This document shows positions 1 through 8,395 of a stretch of 64,000 bases of DNA, one piece after another. Below the pieces are notes generated by a model. The model did no database searches and was not told the origin of the DNA. It saw only the letters and a program-made list of their open reading frames with translations. The stretch's first letter is position 1. Each line of letters opens with the position of its first letter. This DNA comes from Phytobacter diazotrophicus. Lineage in GTDB: Bacteria > Pseudomonadota > Gammaproteobacteria > Enterobacterales > Enterobacteriaceae. A program made the position numbers and the translations under genes. The stretch is taken from positions 1-64,000 of the forward strand of contig SMDE01000019.1 of assembly GCA_004346725.1 (NCBI GenBank), in the 5' to 3' direction.

Positions 1-23
1 CCCACCTTCCGAGCCGCATATTC

Positions 24-103
24 CCCTCACCCCAACCCTCTCCCAGGGGGAGAGGGAGAAAACCGGTGGTAGCCCGGATAAGGCGTTTGCGCCGCATCCG
101 GGA
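24..103. repeat. Composite intergenic repeat: CCCTCACCC-type block plus REP palindrome
   Basis: A C-rich block (24-65) with the self-complementary CTCTCCC/GGGAGAG pair is followed by a REP unit (70-103) whose arms are TAGCCCGGATAAGGCG and CGCCGCATCCGGGA. The same composite, with the same shared linker GAGAAAACCGGT, recurs at 61265-61401. It lies just downstream of the aminotransferase stop codon, the usual place for REP/BIME elements that stabilise mRNA 3' ends or bind gyrase. Confidence 0.8.
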
Positions 104-108
104 ATGCG

Positions 109-957
109 TTACCCCACCATCTCAAGGTAAATCCGGCGCAACAGCTTCGTTATCTCGCCAGGCTTACCGTCGCCGATTTGCTGACCGTCCACACTCACCA
201 CCGGCCAGACAAAGGTGGTGGCGGAACTGATAAACACTTCGCTCGCCTGGCGTGCCTCTTGCGGCGTAAATAACCGCTCTTCAAAGGTGATGCCGTGCTC
301 CTCACCCAGACGGAACAACGCCTTACGGGTAATGCCGTGCAAAATATTATTGCTCAACGGCCGCGTAACGATGGTTTTATCCGCCGTCACGATATAACAG
401 TTGCAAGAGCTGCCCTCGGTAATAAAGCCATCTTCCACCAAAAACGCATCATCCGCGCCGTTGGCCTCGGCCCAGGCTTTTGCCAGACACGGCGCCAGCA
501 ACTGCACGGTTTTAATATCCCGCCGCTGCCAGCGAATATCCGGGCAGGTCACCACACGGATGCCCTTACTGGCAGCAGGATGGTCCACAACCGCACGCGC
601 CTGGGTAAACAACACCAGCGTGGTCGGCGTCTGCGCCGATGGAAAGTGAAAATCGCGATCGCCACTGTTACCGCGCGTCAGTTGCAGATAGATCCCCCCT
701 TCCGTGAGCCCATTCTCCGCGATCAGGCGCTGATGGATCTCGCGCAGATCGTCTTGCGAAAGCGTCAGAGGTAAGCCCAGCTCACGGCAAGATCGCGCGA
801 GCCGCGCAACATGGCCGGCAAAGTCCACCAGCTTGCCGTTCACCACCGCCGTAACTTCATACACTGCGTCGGCAAATAAAAAACCACGATCAAAAACGGA
901 AATTTTGGCCTTTTCTTCCGGCACATACTCCCCGTTGAGGTAAACCGTGCGTGACAT
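109..957 (-). CDS. D-amino acid aminotransferase (class IV, PLP)
   Basis: The 282-residue protein has the class IV (branched-chain/D-alanine) transaminase fold. An N-terminal VYLNGE start is followed by DRGFLFADAVYE, the substrate-side tyrosine motif, and the PLP lysine lies in DIKTVQLL near residue 149. ITEGSSCN, near residue 182, is a phosphate/PLP-binding element. The D-alanine transaminase subgroup is the best match; an aminodeoxychorismate lyase-like activity is less likely. I start at 957 because AAGGAG lies 6 nt before that ATG, while the ATG at 963 directly abuts the Shine-Dalgarno. It is the last gene of a leftward trio with dgcA (26 bp upstream) and dgcN, so it probably interconverts D-amino acids and D-glutamate for that pathway. 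Confidence 0.85.
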   Translation of the reverse strand: MSRTVYLNGEYVPEEKAKISVFDRGFLFADAVYEVTAVVNGKLVDFAGHVARLARSCRELGLPLTLSQDDLREIHQRLIAENGLTEGGIYLQLTRGNSGDRDFHFPSAQTPTTLVLFTQARAVVDHPAASKGIRVVTCPDIRWQRRDIKTVQLLAPCLAKAWAEANGADDAFLVEDGFITEGSSCNCYIVTADKTIVTRPLSNNILHGITRKALFRLGEEHGITFEERLFTPQEARQASEVFISSATTFVWPVVSVDGQQIGDGKPGEITKLLRRIYLEMVG

Positions 958-983
958 GTCCATCTCCTTACATCATTACGCCA

Positions 984-1961
984 CTAACCCCATAACGCCG
1001 GGGTCGGGGGAAAAAGTTCGCTGCCGTCGTAACGCAACCCGTCTTCACGATCTTCGGCGAGCAATAGCGGCCCGTCGAGATCAACCACGCTCGCCTGCTG
1101 CGCCACTACCACGGCGGGTGCCATCGATAACGATGTGCTGACCATGCAGCCCACCATAATCTGCAGGCCAAGACGCGTGGCCTCTTCCCGCACGCGCAGC
1201 GCCTCGGTTAATCCGCCGGTTTTATCCAGTTTGATATTCACCATCTCGTAGCACCCGGCAATAGCGCCAAGCGAGCCAAGATCGTGGCAGGATTCATCGG
1301 CGCACAGCGGCACCGGATGCGGCAACTGAGCCAGCACCGCGTCTTTGCCTGCCGGGAGCGGCTGCTCAATAAGCGTGACGCCAAGGCGCGCCAGTTCGGG
1401 AGCCTGACGCAGATAGATCGTCTCATCCCAGCCTTCGTTGGCATCCACAATCAGTCTGGCCTGCGGCGCCCCTTCCCGCACGGCGCTGACCCGGGCAATG
1501 TCCTCATCATCGGCGAGCTTGAGTTTAAGCAGCGGACGCCAGGCGTTTTCCTGCGCCATCTGCTGCATGCGCGCCGGGGTATCAAGGGATAAGGTGTACG
1601 CGGTATGCAAACTGTGTGGTGCGGGCAATGCGGCCCGCTGCCAGACACTCTGCCCGGACGACTTACACTCCAGATCCCAGAACGCGCAGTCCAGCGCATT
1701 ACGCGCCGCCCCCGCAGGCAGTGCGCTTTGCAATTGCATACGCGTCATACCCGCCGCCAGCGCCGGGCACAGACGCTCGATTTGTGCCATGACGCTCTCA
1801 ACCGATTCGCCATAACGCGCATAAGGCAGACATTCGCCGCGTCCGGTAAATCCCTGCAACTGAAGGGTGACACTCACCACATCGGCCACGGTTCGACTCC
1901 CCCTGGCGATGGTGAACGCATGGCGCAATGGCCAGCGTTCATGGGCGATGGTCAGTTCCAT
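984..1961 (-). CDS. dgcA: Enolase-superfamily epimerase, N-acetyl-D-glutamate racemase/dipeptide epimerase type (DgcA)
   Basis: The 325-residue protein is of the muconate-lactonizing/dipeptide-epimerase branch of the enolase superfamily. Lys-containing PLLKLKL (first acid/base lysine), VDANEGW, EQPLPAG and CADESCH (three metal carboxylates) and NIKLDKTGG (second catalytic lysine) appear in the expected order, and MVGCMVST follows. Family members were long called L-Ala-D/L-Glu epimerases. Those beside DUF1611 genes have been described as N-acetyl-D-glutamate racemases (DgcA), and the neighbouring dgcN makes that reading preferable here. The ATG overlaps the dgcN stop by one base (TAATG), so translation is coupled. 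Confidence 0.85.
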   Translation of the reverse strand: MELTIAHERWPLRHAFTIARGSRTVADVVSVTLQLQGFTGRGECLPYARYGESVESVMAQIERLCPALAAGMTRMQLQSALPAGAARNALDCAFWDLECKSSGQSVWQRAALPAPHSLHTAYTLSLDTPARMQQMAQENAWRPLLKLKLADDEDIARVSAVREGAPQARLIVDANEGWDETIYLRQAPELARLGVTLIEQPLPAGKDAVLAQLPHPVPLCADESCHDLGSLGAIAGCYEMVNIKLDKTGGLTEALRVREEATRLGLQIMVGCMVSTSLSMAPAVVVAQQASVVDLDGPLLLAEDREDGLRYDGSELFPPTPALWG

Positions 1962-2962
1962 TACAGTGCCGCCAGCGTATCAACAATCGCGCCAACGCCC
2001 TGACGGAACGGATCCACAACCGGCAGTCCGTGACGTGCTTCCAGTTCAGCCATCAGCGCCCGCGCATCGGCATCGCTCAGGGCGGAAGTATTCAAAGAGA
2101 TCCCCACGAAACGGGCATCCGGGTTGGTCAGTTGCGCCATTTTGAGGTTCAGCGCCATACAGTCAGCGATGTCCGGAATCGGATAATCCACGCCGCGCAT
2201 ATGGGTGCGGGTCGGCTCGTGACACAACACCAGCGCATCCGGCTGCGCGCCATGAATCAGGCCAGTCGTCACGCCCGCGAAAGAGGGATGAAACAGTGAC
2301 CCCTGCCCTTCAATAATATCCCAGTGATCGGCCTCGTTCGCCGGGGCGAGCGTTTCCACCGCGCCGGAGACAAAATCGGAGACCACCGCGTCAACACTCA
2401 CGCCCGCCCCGCTAATCAGAATGCCGGTTTGCCCGGTGGCGCGAAATGTGGCTTTCCCGCCGCGCGCCAGGATCTCTTTTTCAATAGCCAGCGCGGTGTA
2501 CATTTTGCCGCAAGAGCAGTCAGTGCCCACTGGCAGTACGCGTTTACCGCTGCGTTTGCGCCCGCTGGCAACCGGGTATTGCTGCGTCGGATGGCGAACA
2601 TCAAACAAATTGCGACCCAGCCGGTCGGCCAGCGCTTTTAACTCAGGAACATCGGCCAGTTTATTATGCAGGCCCGCCGCTAAATCCATTCCCTTTTCCA
2701 GCGCCGCACTCAGTACTGAAATCCACTCTTTTGAAATAATACCGCCACGGTTAGCCACACCCACCACCAGTGTTTTTGCCCCCGCCTTAACCGCAGCATC
2801 AATATCCATATCCGTTAATTGGCAATCGGCATGGCAATTCGCCATACGGTACTGACCCACGCAATATTCCGGGTGCCATTGTTTAATCCCATCGGCAACT
2901 TTTGCTGCCAGTTGGTCATGCGCATCACCAAGAAAAAGCAGATAGGGCTTTTGGATATTCAT
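1961..2962 (-). CDS. dgcN: DUF1611 protein, D-glutamate N-acetyltransferase type (DgcN)
   Basis: The 333-residue DUF1611 family protein has an N-terminal domain ending in VVGVANRGG. A P-loop-like motif GTDCSCGKMYTA near residue 148 is followed by RATGQTGILI and IEGQGSLFHP, typical of the family. DgcN has been reported to N-acetylate D-glutamate, after which DgcA racemises the product and a deacylase gives L-glutamate; that assignment is from knowledge of the family, not seen here. It is the first gene of the leftward dgcN-dgcA-aminotransferase operon and is divergent from the liv-type transporter genes, separated by 652 bp. No deacetylase is present in this cluster. Confidence 0.82.
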   Translation of the reverse strand: MNIQKPYLLFLGDAHDQLAAKVADGIKQWHPEYCVGQYRMANCHADCQLTDMDIDAAVKAGAKTLVVGVANRGGIISKEWISVLSAALEKGMDLAAGLHNKLADVPELKALADRLGRNLFDVRHPTQQYPVASGRKRSGKRVLPVGTDCSCGKMYTALAIEKEILARGGKATFRATGQTGILISGAGVSVDAVVSDFVSGAVETLAPANEADHWDIIEGQGSLFHPSFAGVTTGLIHGAQPDALVLCHEPTRTHMRGVDYPIPDIADCMALNLKMAQLTNPDARFVGISLNTSALSDADARALMAELEARHGLPVVDPFRQGVGAIVDTLAAL

Positions 2963-3614
2963 TATTTATCCCCCTCAGGATAAGACTGAAAATAAATTAA
3001 CGCAGAAATAACATTTCTGAAAAAAAATTAAATAAAGGCTGACTGTTAATGCAGAATAACAAGGGTTTTATTATTGTCAACTGTCGCTATTGCAGGCTTT
3101 ATTTACCATGTTTATTGCAAATAGGCAGTGTTTTATTCTGATAAAAGAAATCAAGAAAACGCTTGTGAAAATATTAATCTTTAAATCCACCCCCTCCCCT
3201 CAGCCAGGCAATAAAAATATTTATCATAATGTGATCTCATCACTATTCACGCACCAATAAAGCGCAATGCACTATTTTAGCGATCCAAAACAGTGCTATT
3301 ACGCACGATAAATCTATAAGAAGAATGGATGAGAAAAATCCAATTAATGGATGTAAGGTGAATCCGTTATTGATGGAAATTGTCGCCAGAAATATCTCTG
3401 GAAAATCAAAAGGCCTGGCCCTTAATTAATATTCCTTTCTTCCGGCTTTCGTTTCTAACGGAAATATCAGGCTCGCGCTTACGGAAGAAGTCAGTACGAC
3501 ATGCAGCGCATTCCAGACGAAGCGACCGCGTGGTGCCAGGCGCATCAGTATTCAGTGTTACGCGGTATTTGATGCTTCAACATTCACAATTAACTGACGG
3601 ACGGTGAGGTAACA
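2963..3614. promoter_or_regulatory. Divergent intergenic control region, dgcN / ABC transporter
   Basis: 652 bp without a convincing gene separate two divergent operons. The first half is AT-rich and should hold the dgcN promoter. At 3250-3312 a cluster of GCAC/GTGC half-sites appears. GCACCAATAAAGCGC (3251-3265) resembles an imperfect NtrC dyad, and TGCACTATTTT and GTGCTATTACGCAC follow. A single CRP-like half-site TGTGA lies near 3230. No good sigma-54 -24/-12 element was found on either strand. A 75-codon frame at 3380-3607 shows no coding character. Control by nitrogen or carbon status is plausible but only suggested. Confidence 0.4.
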
Positions 3615-4751
3615 ATGAAGAGTTTTTGTGGGAAAGTCTCTTTAATGGCAGTACTGATTTCCGGCCTGGCTGGGGCGCACAGCGCACTGGCGGCAGAGAT
3701 TAAAATCGGTGTGGTATTGCCCCTGAGCGGGCCGCTCAGCGGATATGGTCAACCTTCACAGAAAGGCCTGGAACTGATTCAGAGCATCACCCCGACCCTG
3801 AAAAACGGCGACACCGTCAAGCTTATCGTGATTGACGATAAAAGTGACAAAGTTGAAGCCGCGAACGCCATGCAGCGCCTGGTCTCCAGCGACAAAGTCG
3901 ACGCGGTGATCGGTGAAGTCACCTCCGGTAACACGCTGGCGATGGTCAAAATTGCCGATGACAGCAAAACTCCGCTGGTCTCCTCTACCGCAACCAACGA
4001 CCGCGTCACCCGTAACCACCCGTATGTCAGCCGCGTCTGTTTCTCCGACAGCTTCCAGGGCGTGGTGGGTGCCAACCTGGCCTCACGCGATCTGAATGCG
4101 AAAACGGCGGCTATCGTCTTTGACAGCAGCAACGACTACTCCGTTGGCCTGGCCAAAGCCTTCCGCGCCCAGTTCCTGAAAAATGGCGGCACCATTCCTA
4201 TTGAAGTCCAGGCACCTGCGGGCAGCAAAGACTTTAAAGCGCAGCTTTCCAGCGTGAAAGCCAAAAACGTCGACATGATCTACATGCCGATCTACTACAC
4301 CGAAGGCGCACTGATTGCCGTGCAGGCAAAACAGTTGGGCTTAAACAAACCGGTTGTTGGCGGCGATGGTCTGGCGGCGGATCCGGTGTTCTTTGATGTG
4401 GGCAAAGATGCGGTGAACGGGTACATGACCACCGACTACTACTCACCGAACGCCAAAGAGCAGACTCCGGCAGGCGAAACCTTTATTAAAGGCTGGGAAG
4501 AGAAATTCAAATCGCCAACCCATACCTGGGGCGCAATGGCAGCCGATGCCTACAACGTGATCGTCAATGCGATGAACCAGTGTAGCGATCCGCACGATCG
4601 CGTCTGCGTTAACGAGAAAATCCGCGCGACCAAAGACTTCCAGGGTGTAACCGGTACGTTAACCCTGAAAGACGGCGACGCCATTCGTAGCGCGGTGATT
4701 AACGAAGTGAAAGATGGTCAACTGGCATTCAAAACTGTGGTGAATCCGTAA
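3615..4751 (+). CDS. Branched-chain amino acid/amide ABC transporter, periplasmic binding protein (LivK-like)
   Basis: The 378-residue protein has a clear Sec signal peptide (MKSFCGK..., cleavage after AHSALA-A). The mature part begins EIKIGVVLPLSGPLSGYG, the hallmark of type I periplasmic receptors of the Leu/Ile/Val-amide family. The ligand-contacting segment SSTATNDRVTRN and the hinge QAPAGSKDF follow. It sits first in a five-gene rightward operon with two permeases and two ATPases. The specific ligand cannot be read from sequence. The divergent dgc operon suggests glutamate, a D-amino acid or a small amide rather than leucine. Chromosomal LivJ/LivK of E. coli lie elsewhere, so this is an additional system. 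Confidence 0.88.
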   Translation: MKSFCGKVSLMAVLISGLAGAHSALAAEIKIGVVLPLSGPLSGYGQPSQKGLELIQSITPTLKNGDTVKLIVIDDKSDKVEAANAMQRLVSSDKVDAVIGEVTSGNTLAMVKIADDSKTPLVSSTATNDRVTRNHPYVSRVCFSDSFQGVVGANLASRDLNAKTAAIVFDSSNDYSVGLAKAFRAQFLKNGGTIPIEVQAPAGSKDFKAQLSSVKAKNVDMIYMPIYYTEGALIAVQAKQLGLNKPVVGGDGLAADPVFFDVGKDAVNGYMTTDYYSPNAKEQTPAGETFIKGWEEKFKSPTHTWGAMAADAYNVIVNAMNQCSDPHDRVCVNEKIRATKDFQGVTGTLTLKDGDAIRSAVINEVKDGQLAFKTVVNP

Positions 4752-4777
4752 GCAGTAATAAGAGGTTATTAAACGAG

Positions 4778-5677
4778 ATGGATGGCACCATTTTTCTCCA
4801 GCAGGTCGTCAATGGCATGAGTCTGGGCGGCATGTACGCCCTGATCGCCATTGGCTATACCATGGTGTATGGGGTCCTGCGCCTGATCAACTTCGCGCAT
4901 GCGGATGTCATGATGGTCGGCGCATTTGCGACCCTGTTTCTTTTTTCTTCCATTGGGCTGCCCTTCTGGGTAGCCATTTTACTGACCCTCGGGCTTTGCG
5001 GCCTGTTGGGAATGTTTATCGACCGGGTGGCTTATCGCCCGCTGCGTCAGGCATCAAAAATCTCCATGCTGATCACCGCCATTGGCGTCAGCTTCTTCCT
5101 GGAAAACTTGTTTAACGTCCTCTTCGGCGGCAGCTCGCGTTTCTTTTCTGCGCCGGACTGGTTCAACAACACCCTGACTTTTGGTCACATCATCATCACT
5201 AACGTGGCGTGGGTCGTGCCGCTGATCACCGTGCTTCTGCTGCTGGCGATCCTCTGGCTGCTCTACCGCACCCGCTACGGGATGGCGATCCGCGCGGTGG
5301 CGTTTGACGTCAATACCGTGCGCCTGATGGGTATTGATGCGAACCGCATTATCTCGCTGGTGTTCGCCCTGGGCAGCAGTCTTGCCGCGCTGGGCGGTGT
5401 CTTTTACTCCATCAGCTACCCGACTATCGATCCGTTGATGGGCGTACTGATTGGCCTGAAAGCGTTTGCCGCCGCCGTGCTCGGTGGCATTGGCAGCGTC
5501 ACCGGCGCGGTGCTCGGCGGGTTTATTCTTGGCTTCACCGAAGTGGTCGCTGTCGCGCTGTACCCCGAACTGGGGGGTTACAAAGACGCCTTCGCCTTTA
5601 TGTTTTTGATTCTGGTCTTGTTGTTCCGCCCGGTGGGCATTATGGGTGACGAACGTCTGGAAAGGAGCCGCTTCTAA
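4778..5677 (+). CDS. ABC transporter permease, LivH type
   Basis: The 299-residue inner-membrane protein begins MDGTIFLQQVVNGMSLGGMY and continues GYTMVYGVLRLINFAH, the signature start of LivH permeases. About eight hydrophobic segments follow. GLKAFAAAVLGGIGS (about residues 226-240) is the EAA-like cytoplasmic loop contacting the ATPases. It is 26 bp downstream of the binding-protein gene. Its stop overlaps the next start by one base (TAATG), indicating coupled synthesis of the permease pair. Confidence 0.92.
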   Translation: MDGTIFLQQVVNGMSLGGMYALIAIGYTMVYGVLRLINFAHADVMMVGAFATLFLFSSIGLPFWVAILLTLGLCGLLGMFIDRVAYRPLRQASKISMLITAIGVSFFLENLFNVLFGGSSRFFSAPDWFNNTLTFGHIIITNVAWVVPLITVLLLLAILWLLYRTRYGMAIRAVAFDVNTVRLMGIDANRIISLVFALGSSLAALGGVFYSISYPTIDPLMGVLIGLKAFAAAVLGGIGSVTGAVLGGFILGFTEVVAVALYPELGGYKDAFAFMFLILVLLFRPVGIMGDERLERSRF

Positions 5678-6726
5678 TGTTTAACGCTTCAACCACTCTC
5701 GGCGCTCAGGGGCGTAACCTGGTCATTATTGTGCTCGCCATTGCGCTGCTGGCCGGGATGAATCTGGTTTTCAACGATTACATTATTCGGGTAATCAGCA
5801 CTGTATTTGTCTTTATGATCCTGGCGGTGAGCTACAACCTGATTAACGGCGTCACCGGGCAGTTGTCACTGGAACCCAATGGATTTGTCGCCGTGGGTGC
5901 CTATGTTACCGCGCTGTTTATTCTCTCCAGCGACAGCAAAATCGATATGTTCGAGATGACCGCGCCAAGCCCGTTTATCCTGATGTTACACACCAGTTTC
6001 TTACCGGCGCTGTTGATAAGCGGACTATGTGCCGCTTTCCTGGCGGTCTGCCTCGCGTTCCCTGTGTTTCGCGTACGCGGCGACTATCTGGCGATTGTGA
6101 CCCTGGGTTTTGGCTTTATTATCAAGATCCTCGCCATCAATAACCCGCAGATCACCAACGGCGCCATTGGACTTAATGATATTCCTCAGCAGCCCCATCT
6201 GCTGTTCTGGTGCGGGCTGTTCGCCCTGGCGGCATCGGGGATGATCCTGCAACTGGTGTGGTCGAAGTATGGCCGCATGATGAAGGCGATCCGCGATGAC
6301 GAAGACGCCGCCATCGCCATGGGGGTGAATACCTTTCGTATCAAAACCTGTGCCTTTGCCACCAGCGCCTTTTTCGAAGGCATTGGCGGTGGGTTGCTGG
6401 CCTCGCTGCTGACCACCATCGCGCCGGGTTTGTTTGACTTTATGCTGACCTTCCAGTTGTTGATCATTATCGTGCTCGGCGGTCTGGGCAGCACCACGGG
6501 CGCACTGCTCGGCACCATCGTGGTTGTGGGCAGCGGCGAATGGTTGCGTTTCCTCGACCAGCCGCTGTCGCTATTCGGCCACGACCTGGGCTCTTATCCG
6601 GGGCTGCGTATGGTGGTGTTCTCACTGCTGCTGCTGATCATTATGTTATTCGCCCGTGAAGGTCTGTTGGGCAAAAAAGAAGTGTGGCAAGTCCGCTTCG
6701 GGAGACGCCGTCATGATGTCAAATAA
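5677..6726 (+). CDS. ABC transporter permease, LivM type
   Basis: The 349-residue second permease has the LivM marks: LAVSYNLINGVTGQLSLEPNGFVAVGAY near residue 50, FRVRGDYLAIVTLGFG near 130, and the ATPase-contact loop LLIIIVLGGLGSTTGALLG near 265. The basic tail FGRRRHDVK overlaps the start of the LivG-type ATPase by 14 bp. It forms a heterodimeric channel with the preceding LivH-type protein. Confidence 0.92.
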   Translation: MFNASTTLGAQGRNLVIIVLAIALLAGMNLVFNDYIIRVISTVFVFMILAVSYNLINGVTGQLSLEPNGFVAVGAYVTALFILSSDSKIDMFEMTAPSPFILMLHTSFLPALLISGLCAAFLAVCLAFPVFRVRGDYLAIVTLGFGFIIKILAINNPQITNGAIGLNDIPQQPHLLFWCGLFALAASGMILQLVWSKYGRMMKAIRDDEDAAIAMGVNTFRIKTCAFATSAFFEGIGGGLLASLLTTIAPGLFDFMLTFQLLIIIVLGGLGSTTGALLGTIVVVGSGEWLRFLDQPLSLFGHDLGSYPGLRMVVFSLLLLIIMLFAREGLLGKKEVWQVRFGRRRHDVK

Positions 6727-7495
6727 CGCGATTCTCGAAGTCCAGGAGGTCGTCATGCAATTCGGCGGCCTGCGGGCGATTGATAACGTCAGTTTTCACG
6801 TTGATGAAGCCGAAATCTTTGGCCTGATTGGCCCCAACGGCGCCGGAAAAACCACCCTGTTTAACGTCATCACGGCCAACTACAAGCCGACCAGTGGCAA
6901 CGTGCTGCTGGCGGGCAAATCGGTCAAGGGCTTAAAACCGAACAAGGTGGTGAACGCAGGGATTGCCCGCACCTTCCAGAACATCCGTCTGTTTAACTCG
7001 ATGACCGTGCTGGAAAACGTGATGGTCGGGCTGGATCACAGCAGCCACTATTCACTGCTGGAAGCCGCGCTGCATATTGGCCGCTATTTCCCTGCCGAAC
7101 GTGCCGCCCGGGCAAAGGCGATGGCGCTACTGGACTATATCGGTATCGCCGAATACGCCAACATGCAGGCCACCAATTTGAGCTATGGCAACCAGCGCAA
7201 AGTGGAGATTGCCCGCGCGCTGGCGACCGGGCCAAAACTGCTGTTACTGGATGAGCCCGCCGCCGGGATGAACCCCAAAGAGACAGAAGATCTGGCAAGC
7301 CTGATTTTCCGCATGCGTAAGGATTACCAGCTCAGCGTGTTGTTAATTGAGCATGATATGCCGTTCGTGAACGCCCTGTGTGAACGCGTCATGGTGCTGG
7401 AATATGGCAAACCGTTATTCAGCGGACTGATGTCCGACGCGATTCAACATCCGGAGGTGATCTCCGCCTACCTGGGGGACGTAAATTATGCTTAG
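6713..7495 (+). CDS. ABC transporter ATP-binding protein, LivG type
   Basis: A 260-residue ATPase. Walker A GPNGAGKTT, signature LSYGNQRKVEIARAL, Walker B LLLLDEPAAGMNP and the H-loop IEHDM are all present. SYGNQ in place of SGGQQ is normal for LivG. I chose the ATG at 6713 (or its neighbour 6716) because GGGAG lies about 8 nt upstream and LivG proteins begin a few residues before the first strand. The frame itself is open further upstream inside livM. The last eight bases overlap livF. Confidence 0.9.
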   Translation: MMSNNAILEVQEVVMQFGGLRAIDNVSFHVDEAEIFGLIGPNGAGKTTLFNVITANYKPTSGNVLLAGKSVKGLKPNKVVNAGIARTFQNIRLFNSMTVLENVMVGLDHSSHYSLLEAALHIGRYFPAERAARAKAMALLDYIGIAEYANMQATNLSYGNQRKVEIARALATGPKLLLLDEPAAGMNPKETEDLASLIFRMRKDYQLSVLLIEHDMPFVNALCERVMVLEYGKPLFSGLMSDAIQHPEVISAYLGDVNYA

Positions 7496-8183
7496 CGCCC
7501 GTGAGCTGAAAGTGTTTTATGGCGTTATTCAGGGGCTGAAAGGCATCGATATTGAGATTAACGACCGGGAAATTGTGACGCTGATTGGCAGCAACGGCGC
7601 GGGGAAAACCTCGACGCTGAACGGTATCGTCAATATGGTGCGCTCCAGCGGAACGGTCAATTTTCTCAATGAGGATATCTCCCGCAGTCAGACGCACCAC
7701 ATTGTCCGCAAGGGACTGGCGCTGGTACCGGAAGGGCGAAAAATTTTCACCAACCTGACCATCGAAGAGAACCTTCGCATGGGGGCGTATAACAATCTGG
7801 CGAATTTCACCCGTCTGCGCGACAGGATGTACAGCCTCTTTCCGCGTCTGAAAGAGCGCCGTAAACAGATGGCAGGCACGATGAGCGGCGGTGAGCAGCA
7901 GATGCTCGCCATCGCCCGCGCCTTGATGAGCGAGCCGGTGTTATTGATGCTTGATGAGCCGAGTCTGGGCCTTGCGCCAAAAGTGGTGGGTGAGTTATTT
8001 GCCACCATTCGCCAGTTGCGTGAGGAGAACATCACCATCTTGTTGGTGGAGCAAAATGCCACGGCGGCCCTGCGGATTGCCGACCGGGCCTATGTGCTGG
8101 AAAACGGCAAGATTGTGCTTTCCGGCGAGGCAAAGGATGTGCTCGCAAACCCGGAAGTGAAGAAGATGTATCTGGGGGGATAA
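7488..8183 (+). CDS. ABC transporter ATP-binding protein, LivF type
   Basis: The 231-residue ATPase is of normal LivF length (about 230-240). Walker A is GSNGAGKTS, followed by LVPEGRKIFTNLTIEENL, which is diagnostic of LivF, then signature MSGGEQQMLAIARAL, Walker B LMLDEPSLGLAP and H-loop VEQN. It is the last gene of the operon and overlaps livG by 8 bp. A REP unit follows nine bases after the stop. Confidence 0.92.
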   Translation: MLSARELKVFYGVIQGLKGIDIEINDREIVTLIGSNGAGKTSTLNGIVNMVRSSGTVNFLNEDISRSQTHHIVRKGLALVPEGRKIFTNLTIEENLRMGAYNNLANFTRLRDRMYSLFPRLKERRKQMAGTMSGGEQQMLAIARALMSEPVLLMLDEPSLGLAPKVVGELFATIRQLREENITILLVEQNATAALRIADRAYVLENGKIVLSGEAKDVLANPEVKKMYLGG

Positions 8184-8191
8184 ACCAGGTT

Positions 8192-8225
8192 CCCGGATGA
8201 CGGCGCAACGCCTTGTCCGGGCTAC
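8192..8225. repeat. REP palindromic unit
   Basis: CCCGGATGACGGCGCAACG and CCTTGTCCGGGCTAC form an imperfect REP palindrome directly after the liv-type operon. It is a probable mRNA 3'-end stabiliser, in the opposite orientation to the REP unit at 70-103. Confidence 0.75.
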
Positions 8226-8395
8226 CTCGCCACGATCACGGGTCAACATAACCTTACCTTTCAGCGGTGATTGCTGCGGCCATCCCGCGCAAAAAACCCT
8301 CAGTTTTCCGCATGATGAGTCGAAATATTAGTAGTTTTCCCTCCGGGAAATAGAACGTATATTGACGCAAATTCATTCATCTTGTTGTCGATACT

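Noticed and set aside
1238..1450. Short frames inside dgcA and many similar frames in core genes
   Set aside because: Alternative-frame shadows in GC-rich coding sequence without features of their own.
3380..3607. 75-codon frame in the dgcN/liv control region
   Set aside because: No ribosome-binding site, no recognisable features, and it occupies the likely promoter region.
2963..3614. Sigma-54 promoter for dgcN or the transporter
   Set aside because: TGGC-type elements near 3415 and a GC near 3107 lack a partner at the -24/-12 spacing.
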